Numbered from the stretch's first letter, positions 12,550 through 23,910 are shown. The stretch: 64,000 nt of DNA from Macrotrachela quadricornifera (GCA_022393335.1 JAJEKB010021185.1:368263-432262); one strand, 5' to 3'. Notes: generated from the letters alone by a model not told the origin. Program-made: numbers and translations.

Positions 12550-13719
12550 ATGTCTTTTCAATGTTTAAATGGTGGTCAGTTCATCCTAAATCAAATCACA
12601 AATGAAAGTTACTGTCAATGCGATCCATGTTTTCAGGGTGTAAATTGTTCAGAGCCGATTCTAAACAAACGACAAGTAGAATTTGATACAGTTTACCATT
12701 ATTTAATAATATATTTGACTGAACTATTTTTCTCACTTTTGAATAATTTACTCAGTCTCGAAGTATTCCTTGGCTGTAAACGTGTACGTCGCACAAACAT
12801 CGGTGTCTATCTTATTCTCTACTCAATTATATGTATCATTGGAAGTGTACTACTTGCAGTTAATCAATGCATACAGTACTTCAAACCATTCCCGTTTTCA
12901 AATAACGTAGAACTCTCTGAAACATTTAATTGTTTTCTTAAAAAAAGTGGTGAACAAGTTACAGGGTTACTGTGTCTTTGTCTGGGTGCTCTGATTACAC
13001 TGGAACACGCCCTTATTATCTGCTACAATTTTCAGATGAATGCGACACGATTGCGATCAGCCATTATATTACTATTCACCTTGTGTATTATCGCTCCACT
13101 TAGCACAACAATGTTGAAGTACCGATGTGAATGGGATGTGCCACATACAACATTAAAGACACGTATAACGTCACGCTTATTTTATACAATCGCTTTTCTT
13201 GCAGGTGTTTTCTACACCCTAGTAACTTTAGTTATTCTGATTACCTTTGCCTCATGGATATATCATTATGGTACTACTCAAAAGTCAAAAAAGCACATAT
13301 TTCTCAAACTATTGAGAAAACATTTGTTTATATTCATTCCACCAATTGTCTTTTTTTTCTGTGTCGTTCCATATCAGATTTGGTATCCAATAAAACGTGG
13401 TAAACAACCGTATTTTCAGTGTGGAATTTCCACTGTTGAATATACTTGTAAAATCATAGTACAAGCACTGAAAGGTTTCCCGCCTGTTATCACTTGGCTA
13501 ATCTTTGTTTATCCATCGAATATTTACATGACTCAGTTCTATCTGAACACCTGGTCCGGAAGGCATGCAAGACAAGTACTGGTTTTCTTAAGTGACAAAA
13601 TCTGGAAAAGAATGAAAATATGTGAAGAGAATGTTTTTACTGTACTACCCACCGACCAAATACAATATCACCAGTTAACTGAAATTGCTGATAATGTATC
13701 GAGGTCTATACAAACATAG
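12550..13719 (+). CDS. EGF-like domain / seven-transmembrane receptor
   Basis: A 389-residue plasma-membrane protein. Residues 1-35 form an EGF-like module with Cys at 5, 22, 24, 27 and 33 (LNGGQF, CQCDPCF, VNCSE). Seven hydrophobic helices follow at about 50-72, 84-106, 137-160, 169-188, 212-236, 258-279 and 303-325, then a cytoplasmic tail. This EGF-7TM architecture is a recurrent bdelloid family whose ligands are unknown to me. EGF modules normally have six Cys and the first is missing here. There is no signal peptide, and an acceptor-like CACAG ends at 12541, so upstream exons carrying the first Cys and further extracellular modules probably exist or were lost. The stop is TAG. AATAAA words at about 13757 and 13822 could serve polyadenylation. 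Confidence 0.75.
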   Translation: MSFQCLNGGQFILNQITNESYCQCDPCFQGVNCSEPILNKRQVEFDTVYHYLIIYLTELFFSLLNNLLSLEVFLGCKRVRRTNIGVYLILYSIICIIGSVLLAVNQCIQYFKPFPFSNNVELSETFNCFLKKSGEQVTGLLCLCLGALITLEHALIICYNFQMNATRLRSAIILLFTLCIIAPLSTTMLKYRCEWDVPHTTLKTRITSRLFYTIAFLAGVFYTLVTLVILITFASWIYHYGTTQKSKKHIFLKLLRKHLFIFIPPIVFFFCVVPYQIWYPIKRGKQPYFQCGISTVEYTCKIIVQALKGFPPVITWLIFVYPSNIYMTQFYLNTWSGRHARQVLVFLSDKIWKRMKICEENVFTVLPTDQIQYHQLTEIADNVSRSIQT

Positions 13720-15641
13720 ATGATCTTCTTTCAAAGAAAAAACCTTTTTTTTACGCAGAATAAACAAACAAACGATCGCAGGTGTAGACACCGGCCGATG
13801 AGTGAATGTAATATGGACTCAAAATAAATGAAATAGCTTCCTTCACATACTCAATAACTTTAGCAACTTCTACCATTAATCACGAAAATCATTGGAAGTA
13901 CATTATTTTTCTTAGGTAATTTCAGTTGTTATTGTATGTCTGTTAACGTATAACAGTATCTCAATTGATAGAATTTCAAACTAAAATAACAGATAATTAT
14001 CTGTTCGCATAACTTTGTTTACTTGTATTACAGTGAATACATAAAACATTTAGTATTTTCTAACGTTATATAATGAGTTTTCTCCTTGTGTCATCATACA
14101 TTTTTTATTGAGGTTCTTCCTACACATCTCAACTAGAATCTGCCACAGGACTCTTTTTATGTCCTATCCTGTTCGGAAAAATAACTCATACGAAATGTTT
14201 TGCTCTGGTCTACCTTTAGGATCAGACTGAACAAGGCACATAAACTGAAATTGCCTATGAAATGAGCAGATACCATGATGAAAATTTCGATCGTTTTTAC
14301 GATCAGTATTCATTTTGTTTTTAGAACTCACATATTTTAAGAAGGAAAATAGTAAGTGTATATTTTAAGGTGAAGGTTCGCGGTTTTTCCTACTTTTGAT
14401 TACAGATCTTAGCACTTATAGTAACAGCTAACTAAGGATGTTACTTTATCTTTACTTTATCCGAAAAACAAAGTGAAGTAAGTCAAAAACAGTGAGCGCC
14501 ACACTTGGAGCTCACTTATTTCTTTACATTTTCCTAATTAAATGCATTCCATGTTTTATGATTTATAACACTAGAACAGGGAAGAACAAAGTTTTTTTAT
14601 ACTTAGAAACGTCATTCACAAAAAGGGAAAATTTTGTTCTGTTATGAGAATAACACTTTCGGATTATGCATACCTTTGTTTTATTTTTACATACTATTTT
14701 AAAACATAAAGCATCAATCAGTAAAACCTGGACAGAACAAAAGTCAGCTACACATTTTTAAGGATTGATGAGTACGGACTTTGATGCGTCAAATGAACAA
14801 AAAAATACGGCACATCTCATTTATTGAGATGAAAGTCAATAACTTAATGATTTCTCCCATAGACAATACTATTGATGGATAATCTTCATTGCGAGTTGAT
14901 ATTGACTAGTCAGCAATGAGAGGAACAAAACAGATATTGTCGGCAGATAAGAGGAAAAAGAGAAAGTATCACTTAGCATATGATCATCTGTGGTTATGAA
15001 ATTTATCGATTTGTTAACACTTTCTTCTTCTTATTCGTTTTTGTATAAGGATGATACCAAATCTTGATTATATTGTCAATGTTTGAAAATATTATTTTTT
15101 CTAGACGTTGATGTATGTATTTTCTTGATATCTCTCTAAGTGTTGACAGACACTCTCCTTGCCATGAGTGGAGATTAGAGGCAAAGATAAAGTGGAGAGA
15201 ATAGAACCACTCTCACTTCTACTTCTTCGTTTTTGTTAATTCAGAACTTCGATTTTTTTTCATTTGAATTTCATTCGTGATGGTCTCGAACAATTTCCAT
15301 ATCCAATATTTTACTTCCATTTGTTTTACTCATTGATTCTGATAATGCTCATATGATAGTCAAAGAATGGCCAAGAAAAGAGTAGATATTGAGTATGTTC
15401 TTTTATGTATATCGAACTTGTTTGTAGTTATTCAAAATATTCTGATCATTTTCGTAGACTATGTAGAACTAATAATTTCATCATTCTCTTGTGTTCTATT
15501 GACAATATTTTTATTATATTGTGTCTTTCTTTTCTATACATACGTCAGTCGAAGTTTCATCATTCTAACTGATTATTGTGCAAGACTGATGAAATTGAGT
15601 CATACTCTCTATATACGTTTTTCTCCATCATTCTTTCATTG
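13720..15641. other. Intergenic, no supported gene
   Basis: About 1.9 kb of AT-rich DNA. A hydrophobic 91-codon open frame at 15367-15642 overlaps the start of the next gene and has no family resemblance. Promoter elements of the EF-1alpha-like gene should lie here but none can be pointed to. Confidence 0.45.
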
Positions 15642-17630
15642 ATGAATAAAGAGAAAACTCGTATTGAGATTGTTATTCTTGGTGACGTTAAATCGGGTAG
15701 ATCAGCCTTAATTGAACAATTGATTTACAAATGTGGTGGTGTTGATAAGCGAACCATTGAAAAATGTGAAAAATTATCTGCTACTGCAGTAAGTCGTTTT
15801 ATATCTATCTAATTTCATGTAATGTGTTGATCTAATAGAGAGATCGACCTCCATTCAAGTATGCTTCAGAATTATTAAAATATTATATCTCACAATCAAA
15901 TATTATTATCGATGATATGATATTGAATAGGTTCGAAAGTATCAAGTATGAGATCACTGCTATAGACACTCCAGATAATCATGATGTTCTCAATATGATC
16001 AAGAATATAATACAAGTAAGTTACAGTCTGCGTTGATGTCGTGCTTGTTTTGTAAACTCATAGTAAACAGTGGAGGATCAGGCACACAAAAGGGTCCTCT
16101 AAACATACTTTAATCGTCAAAACAAATGTTTTGCTTTTCTAATATGATTTCCTAAGTGTTATAAAATTATTTATGATGAAATAAAGGCTATTTTTTAACA
16201 AAAAGTTGCATATCTGCATTCTTATGTGGAACTTTCCACAGTGTCGTTGAAAGGTAGTTTTTTCATGAAACAATAGGGTACCATTAATTATTGAAGGGAA
16301 GTACCTACCATATCTTTTATCCGTGTATTAGGCTGATTGCGTGGTACTAATGGTGTCTGCAAGTATTGGCGAATTTGAGATTTCTATCTCTGAGAACGGT
16401 CAAATACGTCAACAAATTTTGTTTACCTATCTACTGGGTGCCAAGCAAATGATTATTGCAGTGAATAAAATGGACGCTGACAATGTCTCCTACTCCGAAT
16501 ATCGTTTCAATCAAATCCAAATTGAACTGACCACCTACTTAGAACAGATTGGTTATCCATTGAAGAATGTTGCGTTTGTTCCCATCACCACTTGGGATGG
16601 AGATAATTTGGTCACAGTATCAAACAAAATGGCTTGGTTCACTGGCTCCATCATAGAACGTCTAGAAGGTAATGTTATCTGCAAAACTTTTCTGGAAATT
16701 CTTGATACAATTGTTCAATGTCAAAAGCGGATCGACAAACCCCTTCGTTTGCCAATACAAGATGTCTATAAAGTACGTGGTATCGGAACAGTAGCTATGG
16801 GTCGAATTGAGACTGGTGTACTGAAAAAGGATATGGCTGTAAGCTTTCTTCCACTGAATCTGACGGCTACTGTTCGATCGATCGAAATATGTTATGAAAC
16901 TCTTAAAGGTAATCATATGTTCGTTCAATATACTAATAATATGAACATTTGTAGAGGCTTTTTCTGGTACTTTTGTTGGCTTTAATATCAGCAATATTCA
17001 TGCAAAAGACTTACAACGTGGTCTCGTATGTTCTGACACACAGAATGATCCACCTCGAGAAAACATTGCAAGCTTCATTGCTCAGGTAACATTTGACAGT
17101 CATCGTGAATGATGTTTTCTACATCCGATGAAGCTTAAATTTGAGCAAAAAACATACTGTTTTGAATGTAGATAGGATTTTGCTCCTATTATAGGGAATG
17201 AAAAATTAATTTGAGTTGCAACAAAACCACGTCGATTTTTCTTTAATTTTAAGTAATTCGTATTACTCTTCTGTTTGCTTTTACATTTTCTCAGATTTTC
17301 ATGCTAAATAGTTCAAGTCAAATTAGACAAGGTGATCGTCTTATAATCTACTGTCACACAGCACGTATTGCTTGTCAACTTAATGAATTAGTCGATAAAA
17401 TCGATCATCAAATAAGTGAAACAATTCAAGTATATCCACAATGGATCAAATCAGGCGATCTTGCTACAGTAAAAATGGTTCCATTGGAGTCTGTCTACGT
17501 TGAAAAGTTTGACGATTATCCATCATTGGGCAGTTTCATTGTGCATGATAAGAATAAAATAGTGGCCATTGGTATTATCAAGGATATTGAATACAAACAA
17601 GCTGGATCAGATGAAAAGGAGCAATGTTGA
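15642..17630 (+). CDS. Divergent EF-1alpha-like GTPase homologue, probable nucleotide-binding-defective paralogue
   Basis: Complete five-exon gene encoding about 455 residues, colinear with eukaryotic eEF1A (about 462). Exons: 15642-15788, 15839-16015, 16332-16908, 16955-17085, 17295-17630, all with GT..AG introns of 50, 316, 46 and 209 bp and consistent phases. The start [15 protein letters not shown] aligns with the eEF1A N-terminus. NKMD (G4) is kept at residues 153-156, the same positions as in human eEF1A. Domain II ([20 protein letters not shown]) and domain III ([12 protein letters not shown]) are clearly kept. The P-loop reads GDVKSGRS, with Arg for the invariant Lys20. The switch-I Thr72 position is Ile (NIIID). 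DAPGH of G3 reads DTPDN. There are no internal stops. This may be a neofunctionalised pseudo-GTPase; canonical elongation activity is unlikely. AATAAA lies near 17704. Confidence 0.85.
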
Positions 17631-18715
17631 TAAAACAGTTTCGCCTATTTCTATGATAAACTTTGTCTTAACATAGTTTTCGTTTTGATCACAATATTGA
17701 TTAGAATAAATAATGATTCTATCAATAAAATATAGATTGAGGTGTGAAAAATTTTAATATAAATATAAGATCAATTTGCACCGTTTATATTTTCATTCAA
17801 AGGAAGAAAGAGAAGATTATCGATATCAACAATATTGATGTGTAACTTTCTAAGACTTCTCAAACGAGAGTTCTATACTAGATCTAGAACATTTTTAGTC
17901 ACATCAACAAAATAAATCAGACTCAAATTTGTCAGAAAATAACGGATGGATCATAAAGGATTGTCTTCTTCAGATTTTTAAGATTTCTCTTCTATTATCA
18001 TATGGATTAAAAAAATTTTCTATCAAGAGATACCGCTTGAAATTCTCTATAAAACTATATATATATATACTTACACTCGACACTGTGTTAGATATATATT
18101 CGAAAAAAGCTTGAAAAGTAAACACATACAAAAACTAAAAAGATACAATACATCAAAAGACCGTTCTATATAGTTAAATTGTAAATATAGAAGAAAAACA
18201 AATGGAAATATCTATTATTATTCCATTCCTCTTTTTATTAAATTCAATACGCAAGTGAAGCTTTCCTTTTTTGTGAAAGGAGATAAAATTAATATTGGTT
18301 GAAAGTTCTTCCAAACAACGTTTGCTCAAAGATTTATTTAATGAAAAACATTACCGTTCACTTATGTAGAATTTTAATTTTAATCTTTAATTTGATAAGA
18401 AGAATAAACTACGACGAGAAATTTGCACAGACATGGGACGATGGCAAAATGATAAAAGTAGTAAGATATCAGTGCCAAGTACAAAAATTTGATTACCAGA
18501 TATTGTTTACTACAACACGTAAAATATCTTCAAAATTTTTATTAAAAATAGAAAAATTTATTTTTATCAAGTATCAATTAAAATGAAGATATTCAAATTT
18601 GTCAAGTTAAGAATAACTCTTTTATTAATATTAAAAATAAAATCGTTTAACATATATATTTCATTTATTATTTATTCATTGACATTTCTTATAGATGTTT
18701 GTTATTTAAAAAAAG
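17631..18715. other. Intergenic between convergent genes
   Basis: About 1.1 kb of AT-rich 3' flanking DNA between the EF-1alpha-like gene (+) and the metallopeptidase (-). It contains a short (TA)n tract at about 18057-18068. TTTATT words at about 18662-18680 give AATAAA on the minus strand, a plausible polyadenylation signal for the metallopeptidase. Confidence 0.45.
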
Positions 18716-18719
18716 GAAA

Positions 18720-20573
18720 CTATGTTAAGATACAATAATGTAATCCTATTTGCATGACCCAATTTTCTATTTCACCATATACTCCACAGACTCTATAATT
18801 ATCACTGGGTACTATTAATTCATGTTGACTTCCACCATTAATATTACCAAACCATTCACTACGTCTTTTATTAGTAATAATTTGTAGAGCATCAATCCAA
18901 GCACCACTTCTTACACCAAAGCCTCGAATAAATTCATCATGTTTCATAGAAAAATCATGTGGTGAACCACCTCTTTTTCCAAAGAGAAACGTATCTTGTT
19001 TATTAAAGAATTCAAGTCCATCGAGACAGAGACCACTATGAACTCGTATATTTACAAGTGGATCAATTGGAAGTAGAATTGTTGAAAAAGAACCGGTTTG
19101 TAATCCTAATTTAGCTGATTTCCATACTTTTCCTAATCCTGTAACTTGTTGAACATGCAATAAATTTGTAATATCATCAGCAGAAGCATTTGTTCCATTG
19201 AGAGCAATCACATTAATCTTAATCTTTCCTTCTCCGCCGGCGTGACTTCGTAATTCATGTTCAGTGAGAATAATTTCCGAAGGTGATTTATCGACATATT
19301 CTATCCATGATTTTGGAAATTCATCATCTTCAAGATAAATTTCTATTAACAATATTTTACTTGCTGATTTGATTAAAATACCTTGATCAACTCCAAATAA
19401 ATGTACGTCATCTTGTTGAATATTTTCATCACTAGGTAATGCATAACATGGATGTGCACGAAAACGTAAAAGATCAAGTCGATGCCAAGAACATTCATTA
19501 CCATTCAATACTGATGGACCAGATGGTTCAATTACACTAAATGATCGATTTAAACGAATATAATCTCTCATCATTACACCATTCCGTTGATGTGGACAAC
19601 CAAATAAATGTCCTACTTCATGCATCATCGCACCAATACCGACATTACATGCAATCCAATATTTATCACCTTCTATATCGACACCACAATAATTTCTATC
19701 AACATTTCTTTCATTCATAAAACATGGAATAACATTTTCTAAACATGATGGCCAAGAAAAAAGGGAATGAGAACCAAATATAGCAAGAGAATGTTGTGTA
19801 GTGACACTTCCCAATCCTAATGCTGCATGTCCTGTAATCAGACCATTTTCAAAATGTGAATCCAAGAATAGTGCTGCAATGTGATTTCTATCTCCTGGAA
19901 ATTCAGGACGAATAGCTTCTAATGCTATATCGAAAAGACTATTCTTTTTTTCTCCATTTTCATTCTGTTGTGCTCGTTGTGGATCACGAATTTCAGCAGT
20001 TGTGTATTTACTTCTCAATACATGAATTTTAGCTGTATTTCTATAAGATTCATCTATCAAACTAAGTGTATCACGTTCCCATGATTCATCTAATTGAAAT
20101 GTTCGATGACCTAATCCATTTGATGACATTTGAGATTCTGTATATGCTTGCCATAAATATCCAGCTAATCGTAATTTTTTTATTGCTGTTTCTAAATTCG
20201 GTGGTTCTTCACAATTTGGAACATCATCATAAGTACATGATGAATCAGATCCAATGATAATACACAAATGAAGAGGAGGATTTTGTGAAAGTGGAATATA
20301 ATTTACTGACCAAGATGATATCCATGGAGTACCATCATTGTAAAAAGTCATTTTAATTGTATTCTCACCAGGTGATAAATGTATTAATGCTTTAAATTGT
20401 CCATTTCGTACGGGAAAAGATTGTGTCGGAAAATTGTCATGATGAGAAGAAATTTGAATGTCACCATTTGTATTAGATCCACAGGTTCCTTTTACAAGAA
20501 GAAGACGAGAATGAACTTGATTGTTAGGAGAATGTGAAGTTATACGCGGTGAGAAATCTAAGGATTGTGCCAT
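18720..20573 (-). CDS. Putative zinc metallopeptidase with C-terminal jacalin-like lectin domain
   Basis: An intronless frame of 617 residues. Residues about 10-95 look like an Ig-like or beta-sandwich N-terminal module. Residues about 100-380 contain MMHEVGHLFGCPH (His318, Glu319, His322, His328), the HExxHxxGxxH zinc site, in a context that resembles the fungal YIL108W-type putative metalloproteinase family. Residues about 475-617 resemble a jacalin-like mannose-binding fold (GGSPHDF, IRGFGVRSGAWIDALQI, WFGNINGGSQHEL, IENWVMQIG). There is no obvious signal peptide. The start ATG is followed by MAQSLDFSPRITSHSP. Absence of introns, when neighbouring genes have them, and a family mostly known from fungi suggest horizontal acquisition; that is inference. 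Substrate unknown. Jacalin may target the enzyme to glycans. Confidence 0.75.
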   Translation of the reverse strand: MAQSLDFSPRITSHSPNNQVHSRLLLVKGTCGSNTNGDIQISSHHDNFPTQSFPVRNGQFKALIHLSPGENTIKMTFYNDGTPWISSWSVNYIPLSQNPPLHLCIIIGSDSSCTYDDVPNCEEPPNLETAIKKLRLAGYLWQAYTESQMSSNGLGHRTFQLDESWERDTLSLIDESYRNTAKIHVLRSKYTTAEIRDPQRAQQNENGEKKNSLFDIALEAIRPEFPGDRNHIAALFLDSHFENGLITGHAALGLGSVTTQHSLAIFGSHSLFSWPSCLENVIPCFMNERNVDRNYCGVDIEGDKYWIACNVGIGAMMHEVGHLFGCPHQRNGVMMRDYIRLNRSFSVIEPSGPSVLNGNECSWHRLDLLRFRAHPCYALPSDENIQQDDVHLFGVDQGILIKSASKILLIEIYLEDDEFPKSWIEYVDKSPSEIILTEHELRSHAGGEGKIKINVIALNGTNASADDITNLLHVQQVTGLGKVWKSAKLGLQTGSFSTILLPIDPLVNIRVHSGLCLDGLEFFNKQDTFLFGKRGGSPHDFSMKHDEFIRGFGVRSGAWIDALQIITNKRRSEWFGNINGGSQHELIVPSDNYRVCGVYGEIENWVMQIGLHYCILT

Positions 20574-22125
20574 GAATGTGTGATATGGGATGAAGACAGA
20601 GATTAATTCTTTATCGCAAATTTATATAATCTCTATAGAGAATTATATGAAAGAACACGTGAAAAATCTATGCTTCAAGTAAAAAATATGTTGTATATAT
20701 TTTGAATGAAACACAATATAATGTTATCAAATATTACCTTTTCTTTACTTGATTGTCACTGTAGAAAAAAAGAACGGACAAAAAGAAAAACAGAACACGT
20801 GTAACTAGTTATTCTTTCTCTTACATACATACAAAAAAAATATATGTATAAATCAAAAGGTAACGCAATGTCGTTCATACGTTTATGAAAAGAAAATTTA
20901 CAAGAAAAAAATCTCAACGCAAATAAAAAGAATTAAAATGATTATTCGTTCAGGAATTTTCACGTAGATGAGACTCTAAAAAACTTTGTGTTGTAAATTC
21001 TAAACGTGTTAAAACACAGTCTAGAATAATTACTTAATACCAAACATTAAATGAACAAGAAAAAAAAGTGATACTTTCGAAAGTTCTCCCAGGACGACCA
21101 TGGATTTATTGAACTATGTATTGATCGAAGTTCTGCTTTAAAAAAACTTTCGAGATGAAATGTGATTAGGGCATTAAAGTTCTATTGTAACAAGCATTTA
21201 TGTTAAATGAACTAGGCAAACATAGTATTGTTTCTTAGATTTTTTTCATTCCTTTCTTTTTCTGTGTCACATTTTCATATGTATTATGTTCCATAAAATA
21301 TTTACTTTCAATTCTGCCTATATGATTATGCTCTTAAAAGTGTATAAAGGTAACATTCAATTCGTTCGAGCAAAGGCATTAAAATGAATTTCGTTACATG
21401 CTACAGCACACCCTCATACTAATATGCTACAAGCCAAAAAAAAAATAAATGAAGGAAATTCTATGACCAGTGGACAAGACCCATGAACTTGCTTCACATC
21501 CAGTTTTTTTAATTTTATAATATACTCTACAAACATAAGGAAGCTGCATACCATTGGAAAATTTACCTACAAGACATGAATGAGTAAATGAAATGGCATA
21601 AACTTAAACCGTATCAAAAGCTTCTCTTTCAGAAACTAACATTGTTTTTTTTTATCTAATTTCAATCACTAATTCAGATAATATTAGTCTGTGCTGGGAT
21701 AGACTATGTGTTTAATATCTCCTCCAAATCTTCAATATACTAACGATCGTACAGCGACTTATTTTTTCCTCTATATTAGGATATGAGACATTCTTTTTTC
21801 CATCTTTTCTTCGTTTTATCATCATTTATAGATGATTCGAACCTCACATAGGCTTTTGTTCTCTCTCTCTCTCTTCTCTTCTCTATGATCATGGATTCTT
21901 CCAAACATTCTTTTTTTCTTCTTTTTGTCATCTCTTTCACGAGTGCAGATTTATTTTACCACTTTTCTCGTTATCATCTTTTTGTCTTTGTTGTCTTCTT
22001 CAGATTTTCCCTGATATATTCTCTTTCTTGTAGAGAAGAGTCTTCCAAACATAAATTGTCTACTTGCTTGTTAGCTTGCTTGTGTGGTCCGCACAAGGTC
22101 ATCAAAACATTCTATTGATATTTTC
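20574..22125. other. Intergenic, pyrimidine-rich patches
   Basis: No supported gene. A CT-rich tract at about 21858-21884 (repeated TCTCTC then TTCTC) and further T/C-rich sequence to 22040 explain the 77-codon open frame there. The region upstream of 20573 should hold the metallopeptidase promoter. Confidence 0.4.
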
Positions 22126-22127
22126 TA

Positions 22128-22370
22128 TAAAGCTTAACGGAAGGGTAATCTGAACCGAGGAACTCCAATCTGAGGTCAGTTTTTCGAAAATTTTTTTGGA
22201 TCGATTTTTTTACACAAAGGATCACTTTTTTTGCACAAAAAAATTTCTCTATAAGGGTTGACCGAAGGATAATCGAGGACGAGAAATTCAAATCTGTAGT
22301 CAGTTGCATGAAAATTTTTTGAAGCTCAGTTTTTGAAACAAACGACAAATTTTTAACAAAAAGCATTTGT
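22128..22370. repeat. Two degenerate tandem copies, about 123-bp unit
   Basis: The stretch starting AAGCTTAACGGAAGGGTAAT near 22130 is repeated in altered form from about 22252 (GGGTTGACCGAAGGATAAT). Both copies then show a GAGGAACTCCAATCTGAGG/GACGAGAAATTCAAATCTG block, TCAGTT and a GAAAATTTTTTT block. The repetition is visible by eye but eroded. Confidence 0.55.
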
Positions 22371-22539
22371 TTTTATTAAATAAAAACAGAATGAAACTAA
22401 AGAATATAAAAATTATAAACTTAACGCTACATCAACAAAAAAAAACAAACTATTTAATGATAATGATATTGTTACGGATTTATTCTGTTCAAATGATTTT
22501 TAAGTTTTATGACATCTGACAAATCTTAAAAAAAAGAGT

Positions 22540-23192
22540 TCATTTGTACATTTTACAAGTAAGTATCATCATGGTAACACTTACCTCAACTGTCTCTATT
22601 ATACATTGTGCAATATGAACTATGTCTGCATCTTTTCTCGTCACTGTTGTCACGGTTTCTAATTCTTCTTGTTCTTGTCCCTCTCTTCTTTCTACTTGTC
22701 CTTCGTCCACTTGTCCTTCTTCTTGTGTAACTTGTTGTTGTTCTTCTCTATCTTCCTCTTCAATTTCCATTCCTTGTTTTTGTTTTTCTCGTTCACCAAA
22801 TTCTATTTGTTTCACTATTTCTCGTTGTTCTTCTTCTACTGATGAGCATGAACACGAGGATGATGAAGATAAAACGCGTTTTTTTGATTTTTGCTCCTTA
22901 TTTTTCAACCAGCGTCGTTGAAATTTAGCGTGTTATTGCAAGTGAGTCGAAGTTTCTATTGTCGAGCCATCGTTGAGTACAGGTACAAATGGTTGAGGTC
23001 TGTAAAAATATTCATTCGGTCCTAAGAAATACAAACATAGATGTATGTAAGATTAGTGTTTAGTTTCCTTAAAATGCAATTACTCATTGGATAAATATAA
23101 GCTCTTTCTCTCCAGAAGGCTCTATCTTCTGGAGTTGCTGGATGGTGAAAGTAGTCTGCTTTGTCAGGGTTTGATAATACAATAACCGGCAT
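22540..23192 (-). pseudogene. Unrecognised Glu/Gln-rich gene, two exons, interrupted by an in-frame TAA
   Basis: I do not recognise the family. Exon 1 runs 23192-23084, starting MPVIVLSNPDKADYFHHP. A 62-bp intron (GTAATT..TTAG) follows, and exon 2 begins at 23021 with PNEYFYRPQPFVPVLND. Exon 2 stays in one frame through a TAA at 22935-22933 into a basic segment (AKFQRRWLKNKEQKSKKR), a Ser/Cys run and a long acidic Glu/Gln-rich coiled segment, ending about 22540 or at a GTAAGTG donor near 22584. The coherence of sequence on both sides of the TAA suggests a recent nonsense change or a base error. A shorter product of about 66 residues ending at the TAA is the alternative. The low-complexity acidic half could be intrinsically disordered. 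Confidence 0.5.
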
Positions 23193-23639
23193 TTTTATAT
23201 TTATAATGATGGTGTCTCCTCTACGATTTTTAACCTGATCAGTGTTATAAAATAGAAGAAACGTTGTCGACTGTAACAGTAGCGAGTAAGCTCATCGAAC
23301 GATCAACTATGCGACTGCGCAGAGTATTTATATTCGAGTGTAGCGCCCCGGTATCAAATAGTCTCGTTTGAAGTCTTTTGATCAATAATGATCATGATCT
23401 GGTTTCTTTATCTTCTATTTATTTAAGATAGTGACACTTGTGCTTTATGAGAATAGATTCAAGTTTCGAAAAAGCTTTTAACAATGGTCGACGAGAGTAG
23501 AATGATTTTTTCCAGCAAAAATCGAAGTGTTTAAGTAGGTATTATCCTTGCAAAAATTCCATACTAAACAGATTCACTTACACAACTAGAGGAGTCTGAA
23601 ATCGAAAAATGCCCACATAATATGTGCACAGTTTCTCGA

Positions 23640-23910
23640 TATAGTTTCAGTATTGCGTAATCAGTATGGGGGTCTTGCCGCGCTCGCTGGATCCGCCGCT
23701 GCGGTTGTGGGTGTCGGTGTCGGTGAGATGGTGGATGAGGGTGGCTCTGGGTGTAACTTCAGGACAGACATGCCCTTATTCATACCCACACCCGCAAGAT
23801 ACACTACCCAAAACTCGGTTTCTGTCAATCCACGTCACTTTTTTCAACTGACACCCCTCCCCCTTCGGTACTCTGAACAAATGAGGCACACATTCAAAGT
23901 TCCCCCATCG
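23640..23910. other. GC-rich, G-strand-biased island
   Basis: Much more GC-rich than the surroundings, with many GGTGTCGG, GGGTG and GGTGG words on the plus strand, then a CCCCTCCCCC tract near 23856. It opens frames on the plus strand (23653-24048) without a recognisable product. It does not show the regular TGTGGG array expected of a bdelloid telomere. Confidence 0.4.

Noticed and set aside
15367..15642. Hydrophobic 91-codon frame just upstream of the EF-1alpha-like gene
   Set aside because: Composition follows local T-richness, no family resemblance, overlaps the first exon in another frame.
22622..22921. 99-codon Ser/Cys-rich plus-strand frame
   Set aside because: Exact antisense of the Glu/Gln-rich exon; the minus strand has the supported splice structure.
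23660..23740. Possible telomeric array (TGTGGG-like words)
   Set aside because: Only one or two imperfect TGTGGG words and no regular 6-bp periodicity.
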